This document shows, in pieces, positions 7,933 to 15,103 of a stretch of DNA of 32,920 bases (the first letter of the stretch is position 1; each line of letters opens with the position of its first letter). The position numbers were made by a program, and so were the translations under genes. Origin of the DNA: Sphaerimonospora mesophila NBRC 14179 = JCM 3151 (lineage in GTDB: Bacteria > Actinomycetota > Actinomycetes > Streptosporangiales > Streptosporangiaceae). The notes under the pieces are model-generated. The model had not been told where the DNA came from. It ran no database searches and saw only the letters and a list, made by a program, of their open reading frames with translations. The stretch spans positions 1-32,920 of the forward strand of contig BCRI01000083.1 in NCBI GenBank assembly GCA_001552515.1, read 5' to 3'.

Positions 7933-9616
7933 ATGGTGGTTCGCGTGTCAGGCGATGCACCCTGGAGCCAGGTCGCGGTCCGCCCCGACGCCGACCGGTG
8001 GCTCACCTTCGCCGCCCACCGCAGGGTCCTGGTCGTCGTCCACACGGTGACCTCGTTGACCCGTCTGCTGGACGTTCTCCCTCTGCTCACCGCCGACCGC
8101 CGCGTCCAAACCGTCTTCACCACACCGGGAACATCGGCATTCCATTCCGGAGTCGATGAATTTCTCTGTGCCATCGAAGCGCCGACTATACCATGGGCCC
8201 AGGCCGTCGAATACTCCTTCGACCTGGCCATAACCGCCAGCCTCGGCGGCGAATTACACCAAATCAATGCCCCGTTAATTGCAATTCCTCATGGGGCCGG
8301 GTATACTAAATTCACGAAGTACCGAAGTACCGAAGTACGTGTTCGGGCTCGGCCGGGAACAGCTGACGCACAACGGCCGGGTCTTCCCTGCTGCCGTGGT
8401 GCTCTCTCATGCCGAGCAACTGGAGCAACTGCGCCGTTACTGCCCCGAAGCTCTACCCGTCGCGGTGGTCGCCGGGGACCCGTGCTACGACCGACTGCTC
8501 GCTAGTCTGCCGCGGCGCAGGGCATACCGGGAGGCGCTCGGACTCGCGCCGGACACCCATCTGATCGTAATGTCGTCTACATGGGGCCGCGGCTCACTGC
8601 TCGGACGCCGTCCCGATCTGGCCGAACGACTGCTCACCGAACTACCGGCCGACGAGTACCGAATCGCAGCCGTAGTGCATCCCAACATCTGGTACGGGCA
8701 CGGCCCCTGGCAGGTTCGCGCCTGGCTCGCCGACGCCGTACGCGCGGGACTCATCCTGGTGCCACCCCGGGAAGGCTGGCGCGCCGCGCTGGTCGCGAGC
8801 GATCTGGTGATCGGGGACCATGGCTCGGTCACCGTGTACGGCGCGGCGCTCGGACGCCCCGTCCTCATGGGTGCCTTCGATGAGGCCGATCTCGATCCGA
8901 CCTGTCCGGCCGCGGAGCTCGGCCGGACGGTTCCGCTGTTACTCGCCGACGGCGGACTACGCGACCAAATCGATCGTTCGATCTCTTCCCCGTCCGATCG
9001 GCACGCTGCCATCGCTTCCCGTGCGCTCGCCGTACCGGGCCGGAGCAATGCGCTGTTGGCCGAGCTGATGTATCGCCTGATGGGCTTGGACTCCCCCGGC
9101 GAGTCGCCTCCCGCCGCGCCCGTGCCCGAGTTCCAGCCGGAGCAGCCGAAGGTGACCGCCCTGCTCACGTACACGAGCGTGGACGCGGGCACCGGGGCGG
9201 TCGAGCTGACCCGCTTTCCGGCAGCCCTGCGCGGGAACGATGGGACGCCGGGCGTTCCTGTTCACCTCGCCGTCGACGTCGCCGAGCCGGACCAGCGCAT
9301 GCTCCAAAGCGCCACGGTCCTCGCACGGGGCGCCGACGCCTGGTCTGACCCCGAGCTGTGGGCGGAGCAGGTGTTGGAGGAGCATCCCTCCGCGCGCCTG
9401 GCCTGTGCGTCCCTGCCGGACCGGCGTTTTCTGATCCGGACCCGCGACAGACACAGCTTTCACGTCGCGGTCGTGGAAGGTGAAGTCTCCTGCTCTCTGC
9501 TCGTCGGGTCCGGCGTGTACGGCTGGCGCATCGCCGGCCAGCCCTTGCCGGCTCTGGATCTGATGATCCGCGCAGGGGCGTCCAGACTGCGGGTTCTTTC
9601 CCGATCCGGGAAATAA
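7933..9616 (+). pseudogene. GT-B/TagF-like protein, cassette copy 2, frame interrupted at an 8-bp repeat (pseudogene or phase-off gene)
   Basis: The N-terminal half (MVVRVSGDAPW to PHGAGYTKFTKY) reads in one frame. The rest, from about VFGLGREQL to the TAA at 9616, reads in another. Together they align along the whole of GT-like gene 1: RRVLVVVHTVTSLTRL, PHGAGY, AGDPCYDRL, MSSTWGRGSLLG, HPNIWYGHG, SDLVIGDHGSVTVYG. The switch falls exactly at three tandem CGAAGTAC units (8315-8338). With one or four units the two halves would be in frame; with three they are not. After the repeat the downstream frame is open for over 400 codons without decay, which argues for a recent or reversible change rather than an old pseudogene. 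The start is uncertain (ATG 7933 or GTG 7945, no clear ribosome site). The gene is convergent with STAND gene 2, 5 bp between stops. Confidence 0.8.
8315..8338 (+). repeat. 3 x 8-bp tandem repeat causing the frameshift
   Basis: CGAAGTAC occurs three times in direct succession. The unit length is not a multiple of three, so each gain or loss changes frame. Copy numbers of 3n+1 (one, four) restore a full-length product, giving 16 or 24 residues between HGAG and the L of GREQL, against 23 in copy 1. Confidence 0.9.
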
Positions 9617-9621
9617 GAGTC

Positions 9622-11754
9622 TCAGCGCTCGCTCTTCGCGATTCCAGCCCGAATCCGCTCGGTTTCCGGTGAGCCCGCCCTCTCGTACGCTGCCAGGGCA
9701 GCGTGCAGCTGCGATTTCGCGCCCGCATCGTCACCGGTGGCGGCCAGCTCCGCGAGGCTTTCGTGTATCCGGCCCACCTGAACGTGTGCGTCCCGCCGGG
9801 CCATGACCGCCAGCGCCGACTCCAGTTGCCCCCGGGCCTCCGCGTATCGCCCGAGGTCGCGGTACGCCTCGCCGAGGCTCATCCGGATCCTGGCCTGGTT
9901 GTATTCGTCGCCGACATCGACCATGCCGCGCATCGCCGCGTCGAGCTCTCCGATCGCCTCCGCGGCGCGGCCCGTACGGGTGAGGGCACGGCCGAGGTGA
10001 TGCCGCTGAAGCGCCGTGCCCCGGAGGTCGCCGAGCTCCTCGTGTAACTCACGTGAGCGGGTCAGCTTCTCGATGGCGCCCTGGTAGTCGCCCTTCTCGA
10101 ACAACAGCCGCCCGGAGAACTCCACCGCGGAGGCCACGAATCGCCGGTCTCCGGACGCCGATGCCGCGGCCTCGGCCCGCTCGTAGGCGGCAGCCGCCTG
10201 GTCGTACTCGCGCAACTCGGTGTGGGCGCGGCCAAGCTGGCAGCCCAGCCGGGCCTGCGCCCGGAGGTCACCGGCACGGTCCGCCGCCGCGACTCCTTCA
10301 CGGTGTGAGGCGACCCAGTCGACGTAGTGCTTACGCTGTAAGAACAGCGGCCACAACGCATCACACAGCAACACGACGTCACTGTCCCACCCGTGCCGAG
10401 CCGCCACCTTGACCATCGTCATCAGGTTGGGCAGCTCTCGTTCCAGCCAGTCCAGCGCCTGAACATCGCCCTCGAACGGCGTCACCCACCCGCGCAGCAG
10501 GCCATCATGGTCGGCCAACCGGAGCCGCTCCCCCATGACCGCGCTATCGGCGAACGCCGCCCCACGCAGATACCACAGGACCAAGCGGCGCAGCGCCGCC
10601 GCCCGCCCGTCCGGCTCCTCATCCCGCAAGGCACGCTCACGCGCGTGTAATCGGATCAGATCATGCAGACGCAACAGGCCGTCATCCCCGACCTCGATCA
10701 GAGCGTGATCGGCCAGCACGTCGGCAAGGCCCTCCGCCTCCCCGGCCGGCAGACCGGCGAGCGCGGCCACCGCCCCCGGCTCGAACTCCCCCCAGTCCAC
10801 CAGCCCGATCAGCCGATACAACCGCGCGGCAGCCGGGGAAAGGTCCCGGTAGGTCAGATCCAGCGCCGTCGCCACGCCACGCCCTCTCTGGTCCGACAAC
10901 AGACTGAGCCGCCGACCCTCCACGGCCAGCTCCTCGGCGAGCCGGACGAGCGGCCACGTCCGCCGCAACCGTAACCGGCCACCGGCGATGCGCAAGGCCA
11001 GCGGGACGCCCCCGCACCGGCGAGCCAGCTCACGAGCCGCCTGATCCTGCTCCGTCACGCGGGCCGGGCCCAGCATGTGCTGCAGCAGACGTACGGCGGC
11101 GTCGACCCCCAGCGGACCTACGGCGACCTCCTCGGCGCCGTCGTCAATCGGTTCGCTCAACCGCCTGTGGCTGATGACCACGACAACGCTCTTGCCGGAT
11201 GGGGGAAGCAGCGGCTCGACCAGCGCGCCGTGCGGCACGTTGTCGAGGACCAGCAGAAGCCTGCGCCCGGCCGTACGCGAACGGAACACCTCCAACCGCT
11301 CGCGAAGAGCAACCGGAACAGCTACGGCCGAGACGCCGAGGGCGCGGAGCAACTGGCCGACGACGTCGCTCAACGCCACGCCTTCGCCACCCGCCCCCGC
11401 CGCGAGATCGACATACAGCTGACCGTCGGGAAACTGTGCGGACGCGGCATGCGCCCATTGGATCCCAAGCGCGCTCTTGCCCATGCCTCCGGCACCCCAG
11501 ATCAGCACCACCAGCGGACGGGCCGGATGCCGGGGCGAGGCCATCAGCCGGTCCAGCATCGTCATTTCGGCGGAACGGTTGACAAACCATTGCGCCGCTG
11601 GCGGTAATTGGCGGGGAACGCCAATCGTTTCCGCACTCGGGACAGTGAGGTTCAACGTCTGGATATGCCCACTCTGCACGGCCGGACCATGAACCGTCCC
11701 CGAAAGGTCGTTTCCGAACCTCAACGACTCAGTGTTCGGGCCAAGCCCGTCCAT
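9622..11754 (-). CDS. STAND/NLR protein: RHIM-like motif + NB-ARC + TPR, copy 2
   Basis: A 710-aa paralogue of the product at 5631-7763 with the same architecture and length. Residues 16-36 hold the glutamine motif, then PRQLPPAAQWFVNRSAEM, Walker A GAGGMGKS (87-94), Walker B LLLVLDNV (166-173), VVVISHRRL, GVPLALRIAG (249-258) and LHDLIRLHA (363-371, first residue of the MHD motif replaced by Leu). C-terminal TPR-like repeats include AHTELREYDQAAAAYERAE and RHHLGRALTRTGRAAEAIGE. Substitutions are spread through the protein, so the duplication is old, and the motif sequences have diverged (PAVQSG against NVIQAG). This may give different partners or specificities. Its start lies 134 bp from the divergent Bell-like gene, so the two probably share a control region. 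It likely senses an infection or stress signal and triggers an effector; the ligand is unknown. Confidence 0.92.
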   Translation of the reverse strand: MDGLGPNTESLRFGNDLSGTVHGPAVQSGHIQTLNLTVPSAETIGVPRQLPPAAQWFVNRSAEMTMLDRLMASPRHPARPLVVLIWGAGGMGKSALGIQWAHAASAQFPDGQLYVDLAAGAGGEGVALSDVVGQLLRALGVSAVAVPVALRERLEVFRSRTAGRRLLLVLDNVPHGALVEPLLPPSGKSVVVVISHRRLSEPIDDGAEEVAVGPLGVDAAVRLLQHMLGPARVTEQDQAARELARRCGGVPLALRIAGGRLRLRRTWPLVRLAEELAVEGRRLSLLSDQRGRGVATALDLTYRDLSPAAARLYRLIGLVDWGEFEPGAVAALAGLPAGEAEGLADVLADHALIEVGDDGLLRLHDLIRLHARERALRDEEPDGRAAALRRLVLWYLRGAAFADSAVMGERLRLADHDGLLRGWVTPFEGDVQALDWLERELPNLMTMVKVAARHGWDSDVVLLCDALWPLFLQRKHYVDWVASHREGVAAADRAGDLRAQARLGCQLGRAHTELREYDQAAAAYERAEAAASASGDRRFVASAVEFSGRLLFEKGDYQGAIEKLTRSRELHEELGDLRGTALQRHHLGRALTRTGRAAEAIGELDAAMRGMVDVGDEYNQARIRMSLGEAYRDLGRYAEARGQLESALAVMARRDAHVQVGRIHESLAELAATGDDAGAKSQLHAALAAYERAGSPETERIRAGIAKSER
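11647..11709 (-). other. RHIM-like amyloid signalling motif in STAND protein 2
   Basis: Residues 16-36 read DLSGTVHG-PAVQSG-HIQTLNL. The spacing of SG, G, VQ-x-G and the following hydrophobic residue matches the motifs in STAND protein 1 and in the Bell-like protein, with a different core. Confidence 0.65.
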
Positions 11755-11888
11755 TCACCACTCCGCTTGCCCAACAGACCGCCATGATCGTCCCTTCACT
11801 CCACGCTACGCGATCGAAGCCATCCGCGCCCGGATAATCTCAACCCAATGACGATCCGGACAAACGCACCGATTAGAGGAGGAACTCA
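11755..11888. promoter_or_regulatory. Divergent promoter region, STAND gene 2 / Bell-like gene
   Basis: The 134-bp gap contains GATAAT at 11833-11838, a fair -10 element for the rightward Bell-like gene, and a strong ribosome site AGGAGG seven bases before its ATG. No convincing -35 is seen. Confidence 0.45.
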
Positions 11889-12260
11889 ATGGACCCGGCC
11901 CTCATCGCCACGCTCGTATCGGCACTCGCCGGCGGAGTCGCAGGAGAAGTCGGGAAGAGCGCCTGGGCGTCGCTGTCCTCCCTCGTACGCCGCCGCTTCG
12001 GCCCGACCTCCGGAGAACTCGCCGCAGTAGAGAGCGCGACGCCATCGTCCGCGCCCGAGATCTCGGCCCTTCTGATCGACCGGGCCCGCACCGATCCCGA
12101 CTTCCACCAAGCACTCACGGAATGGGCCACCGAGACCGCCCAGATCATCAGGCAGAGCCACGACGTCACCAGCACCATCAGCGGTCACGCCCGCGTACAA
12201 GGCAATGTCATCCAGGCAGGCGACGTGTTCGGATCCATCAACCTCGGGCCCAACAGCTGA
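11889..12260 (+). CDS. Bell-like small effector with C-terminal RHIM-like motif
   Basis: The product is 123 aa with an excellent ribosome site. Residues 4-18 form a hydrophobic helix (ALIATLVSALAGGVA), followed by helical segments to about residue 90 (SLSSLVRRRFG, PEISALLIDRAR, FHQALTEWATETAQII). The last 28 residues hold TISGHARVQG-NVIQAG-DVFGSINLG. A small alpha-helical domain starting with an amphipathic or hydrophobic helix and ending in an amyloid motif is the layout of bacterial Bell effectors, viewed as functional analogues of fungal HeLo-type cell-death domains. GNVIQAG is identical to the motif of STAND protein 1. A plausible model is that an activated STAND protein templates amyloid in this tail and releases the N-terminal helix to damage the membrane. 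That model is inference; layout and motif are seen. Confidence 0.72.
   Translation: MDPALIATLVSALAGGVAGEVGKSAWASLSSLVRRRFGPTSGELAAVESATPSSAPEISALLIDRARTDPDFHQALTEWATETAQIIRQSHDVTSTISGHARVQGNVIQAGDVFGSINLGPNS
12174..12248 (+). other. RHIM-like amyloid signalling motif in the Bell-like protein
   Basis: Residues 96-120. The string GNVIQAG is shared with STAND protein 1, and ISG precedes it in both. Its C-terminal position on the effector and N-terminal position on the receptor is the usual arrangement for amyloid-signalling pairs. Confidence 0.65.
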
Positions 12261-12690
12261 CGTCACCGCTGCACGCGAAGCCGAAGCTCGGCCTGGAACT
12301 CCTCGATCACTGCGAGCATGAGCGCGCGTGGGTAGGAGCAGGGCGCCGGCCACGAGCCGGGGCGCGAGTGCCTGCATCACCGTATGAAGCCGTATAACCA
12401 GGGGAAAGATGAACACCGCTGCGACGTCTCATAGGGGACATCCGCGCAGCGCGGGCGGTGACACAGTGCTGGAGGACTTACGGACCGCCCGCGCGATCAG
12501 GCACGAGCTGGGCGACATCGTACGCCGGCATATCGTGGCGGTTCGGTGCCGGCAGCCGCACGCTCCCGGCAGGAGATCGGTGACGCCAAGGCGGGGATTC
12601 CCCCGCCGGGCCCCCGAGGACTCTCGGTCGGCGCGATCGAAGCCAGTGCCGAGCTTGGGCGCGTCAGCTATGAGCTTGCAAAGAGGGCAT
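12261..12690. other. Non-coding or decayed stretch before the att relic
   Basis: No gene is convincing here. A frame from ATG 12409 begins with a plausible helical segment (LEDLRTARAIRHELGDIVRRH) but becomes Arg/Pro-rich, and a shifted frame then gives VGAIEASAELGRVSYELAKRAW. This could be the frameshifted remains of a small element-borne gene. Evidence is weak. Confidence 0.35.
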
Positions 12691-12768
12691 GGTTGCTCGG
12701 GTGTTGCTCGTGCATACGACCGATGGTTGCTCGCGGCATTGTCCCGATGGTTGCTCGGTGGTTGCTCG
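12691..12768. repeat. Five phased copies of GGTTGCTCG, candidate arm-type sites
   Basis: GGTTGCTCG starts at 12691, 12725, 12749 and 12760, and TGTTGCTCG at 12702. Start-to-start distances are 11, 23, 24 and 11 bp, close to one and two helical turns and nearly symmetric, so all copies would lie on one face of the helix. The array lies about 110 bp from the tRNA/att core. Integrase arm-type or accessory-protein binding sites are the most natural explanation; replication iterons are an alternative. Confidence 0.6.
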
Positions 12769-12876
12769 CATGTACGGGATACGGCGTGGCACACAGCGTG
12801 ATTGGGCGGCAGACCCCGGGCGACAATGGCGGACGGAATGGTACAAGGCGGCAGTAGACGGAATCGATCAAGGGCG

Positions 12877-12918
12877 CTTTTAATCCGTCGGTTCAGGGTT
12901 CGAGTCCCTGGCGCCCCA
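12877..12918 (+). other. 3' half of tRNA-Lys(UUU), attachment-site core
   Basis: From the anticodon loop C-TTTT-AA (12877-12883) the sequence follows a tRNA to its end: 3' anticodon strand TCCGT, 5-nt variable loop, T stem CAGGG/CCCTG around TTCGAGT (12894-12910), acceptor strand GCGCCCC and discriminator A. The required 5' partner GGGGCGC, the D arm and a pairing 5' anticodon strand are absent upstream, so this is not a functional tRNA. A copy running from the anticodon loop to the 3' end is a usual attachment core for elements that integrate into tRNA genes. Confidence 0.75.
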
Positions 12919-12931
12919 CCCTCCATGAGCT

Positions 12932-12970
12932 GGGCAGACTCCCGAATGATCAGCCTTCGGGAGCCTGCCC
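12932..12970. terminator. Strong hairpin between att core and integrase remnant
   Basis: The 15-nt arms 12932-12946 (GGGCAGACTCCCGAA) and 12956-12970 (TTCGGGAGCCTGCCC) pair at 14 of 15 positions around a 9-nt loop. It lies 21 bases past the stop of the leftward integrase fragment. No T-run is present, so bidirectional termination is inferred. Confidence 0.55.
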
Positions 12971-12991
12971 GGTCGCAGTTGCGGGGGTCGT

Positions 12992-13207
12992 TCAGCCGTC
13001 CCACAACGCGCGGCCCATCCTCGCCATCGCGTCGCCGGCCAGGTTCTCCGTGACGTGCGTGTAACGCTTCGTCGTCGTGAGCTGGGAGTGACCGAGGATC
13101 ACCTGAACGACCCGCATGTCCATCCCTTGCTCCAGGAGCAGCGTCGCCGCCGTGTGCCTCGCGTCGTGGACCCTGGCGTCCTTCTCGACCCCGGCCGGCT
13201 CTCCGGG
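12992..13207 (-). pseudogene. int: Tyrosine recombinase/integrase, C-terminal fragment
   Basis: The fragment encodes 71 residues ending in the normal C-terminus of a phage or AICE-type integrase. [20 protein letters not shown] carries the H-x-x-R catalytic box, [10 protein letters not shown] the conserved histidine, and TTTKRYTHV the nucleophilic tyrosine. Reading back, an in-frame TAG (13208-13210) directly precedes the homology, no start codon is available and the N-terminal and core-binding domains are missing, so the gene is a remnant. It points leftward and ends 74 bp from the tRNA-Lys core, the usual int-attP arrangement. The last catalytic motifs are intact although the protein cannot be made as such. 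Confidence 0.85.
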
Positions 13208-13282
13208 CTACTGGAAATGACGGGATCTCCTGCGGATCCCGAGACAGTGGAGATCGATTAGGCGGGCCGGGAGACTCGGGTC

Positions 13283-14506
13283 ATGAAGACTACGAAGCCC
13301 GGGGCACCTAACGAGGAGATGCGCCGGAAGAACCTTGGGGCGTTGCTGCGCTACGTCCACCTGAACGGGCCGACTTCGCGGGCCGTGCTGGCGGAGAAGC
13401 TGGGACTGAACCGCAGCACGATCATGGGACTGACCGCCGAGCTCACCGCTCTGGGGGTGGTCAAGGAGGAGCTTCCTGACGATACCTGCAGGGCGGGTAG
13501 GCCATCGCTGGTGGTCAGCCCGGAGACCGACCGCGTATTCGTGCTCGCCTTCGACGTCGCGGTGGACCGGCTGCTGGCCGCGCGGGTGGGTCTGGGCGGC
13601 GTCATACTCGATCGGCGTGAGGCCGTCCGCCAGCGCAAGTACCCCGACCTGGACGATGTGGTCGGAACCCTCGCCGAATTCGCCAGGCAGTTGCTCCGTA
13701 ACGTTCCTCGCGATTCTGTATGCGTAAGCGTTGGCGCGTCATACTGTGGCATGATCCGGCCGGCGGACGGCATCGTGCGATTCGGCCCCAACACCGGCTG
13801 GGTGGATCAGGCGTTCGGGCCTGAACTGGAGCGCCGCTTGGCTCTGGGCCTGCCGGTCCGCGTCGGAAACGAAGCCCATCTGGGCGCGGTCGCGGAGAAC
13901 CAGAGAGGGGCTGGGATCGGGTTTCGGAACCTCATCTATCTGCACGGCGATGTCGGTGTGGGTGGTGGCATAGTCGTCGACGGTAAACGCCTGGATGGCA
14001 ATGACGGCTACGCTGCCGAGGTCGGACACATGATCGTGAACCCGTATGACGGCCGGCCGTGCGGGTGTGGTTCGCGTGGGTGCCTGGAGGCGGAGGTCGG
14101 GGAGGCCGCGCTGCTCAGTGCGGCCAACTGGCCTCCTGGGCTGACCGGGCGCGACGCGGTGGCGTCCGTGGTGCATGCCGCCGAGCGGGGCGACGAGTCC
14201 GCCAGAGCCGCGCTCAACCGCGTTGGGGATTGGCTGGGTGTCGGGGTGGCCAATCTGATCAACCTGTTCAACCCGGGTGTCGTGGTCTTCGGTGGGATGC
14301 TGCGTGATGTCTATCGAGGATCTGCGGCGCAGGTGCGGAATCGTATCGTCGCCGACGTGCTGCCGGTTTCGCGGGAACGAGTACAGCTGCGGATAGCGGC
14401 TCTTGGGGATGACACCACCCTGGTCGGTGGCGCGGAGTTGGGGTTCGCCGAGTTGCTGGACAACCCGGTCGAGGTCTTCAGGCGCGGATACCGCCATCGG
14501 CTCTAG
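13283..14506 (+). CDS. ROK-family transcriptional regulator (NagC/XylR type)
   Basis: This 407-aa protein starts at ATG 13283 with GGGAG 9-10 bp upstream. Residues 15-75 form a winged helix (SRAVLAEKLGLNRSTIMGLTAELTALGVV), and the rest is a ROK sugar-kinase fold. The ROK zinc site is complete: EVGH (His249) and CGCGSRGCLE (Cys260, Cys262, Cys267). The glycine loop GDVGVGGGI is present. At the kinase catalytic Asp position (NDA in kinases) the sequence reads NEA (Glu197), consistent with a regulator that binds a sugar ligand rather than a kinase. It begins 75 bp beyond the integrase remnant and has no transporter or sugar enzyme beside it, so its target is unknown. The family usually represses carbohydrate-uptake genes. 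Confidence 0.92.
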   Translation: MKTTKPGAPNEEMRRKNLGALLRYVHLNGPTSRAVLAEKLGLNRSTIMGLTAELTALGVVKEELPDDTCRAGRPSLVVSPETDRVFVLAFDVAVDRLLAARVGLGGVILDRREAVRQRKYPDLDDVVGTLAEFARQLLRNVPRDSVCVSVGASYCGMIRPADGIVRFGPNTGWVDQAFGPELERRLALGLPVRVGNEAHLGAVAENQRGAGIGFRNLIYLHGDVGVGGGIVVDGKRLDGNDGYAAEVGHMIVNPYDGRPCGCGSRGCLEAEVGEAALLSAANWPPGLTGRDAVASVVHAAERGDESARAALNRVGDWLGVGVANLINLFNPGVVVFGGMLRDVYRGSAAQVRNRIVADVLPVSRERVQLRIAALGDDTTLVGGAELGFAELLDNPVEVFRRGYRHRL

Positions 14507-14521
14507 CGCTTCTTGAGGAAC

Positions 14522-14574
14522 TGACCGCAACACCGGAGATGTCGGTGTCCATGCTTCGGGGACACTGACGGTCA
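14522..14574 (+). terminator. Possible terminator after the ROK gene
   Basis: GTGTCC (14545-14550) pairs with GGACAC (14560-14565), and outer arms TGACCG (14522-14527) and CGGTCA (14569-14574) are also complementary. The structure begins 15 bases after the ROK stop codon. The stem is interrupted and lacks a T-run. Confidence 0.4.
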
Positions 14575-15103
14575 TCCACTGGTGGCTCCGATGATGAAGC
14601 ACGAGGCCACCCCGTCCCCGATGAGGCCGGGGGTGGGTGCTGGAGTTGCCGGGGCGTCGTCAGCCGGGCATGAGGCAGCGGGTCATCCCGCCGCCGCGGT
14701 CATCGGCCGAGTCGTCTTGTCCGCAGCATCCGGACGCGGCCAGGCGCGGCGCCGAGTGCGCCGGATGCTGGTCCGAGCTCTACGGAAGTCCAATCCTGTG
14801 CTCCCCTCCGGCGGATCAGCCGGTCCCCAACCGGCCTCCGGGGAGGATCGGACCGGATTTCGATGGTAGGGCCGAAGCGGCGATGATCGGCTTCCTCATC
14901 CGATACCGGGCGGCGTGGGCGCGTCGCCGAACCAAAGCAGTGACACCATCGCTGGAAGAGGCGGCGCCCTGAGTGAGACGCCACCGCGTTCAACGCCGAG
15001 GTGAGGCACGCGGTCACACGCGGGACCGGCATCCGCACGAACAGAAGGCGACCGCCGTACGTCGCGCGGGTACTGTGGTCCTGCCGAGAGACCGGAGACT
15101 CCA
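14575..15103. other. Intergenic stretch before two-component pair 1
   Basis: About 530 bases contain only short, low-complexity open frames with no domain and no ribosome site. The promoter of the response regulator must lie at its right end; TACTGT near 15071-15076 is a possible -10, and GGAG stands six bases before the GTG start at 15104. Confidence 0.5.

Noticed and set aside
8279-9616. GT-like gene 2 read as an independent gene from TTG 8279
   Set aside because: The first residues after TTG are out-of-frame coding for PHGAGYTKF; homology begins only after the repeat, so this is the second half of a split gene.
12691-12768. CRISPR array
   Set aside because: Repeat units are only 9 bp with spacers of 2-15 bp, and no cas genes are present.
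12409-12801. 130-aa rightward frame after the Bell-like gene
   Set aside because: The start has only a weak ribosome site and the sequence turns low-complexity; it runs through the phased repeats. Kept only as a possible decayed gene.
12429-13004. 191-aa leftward open frame containing APGTRTLNRRIKS
   Set aside because: This peptide is the well-known false translation of the antisense strand of a tRNA; it supports the tRNA-Lys fragment rather than a protein gene.
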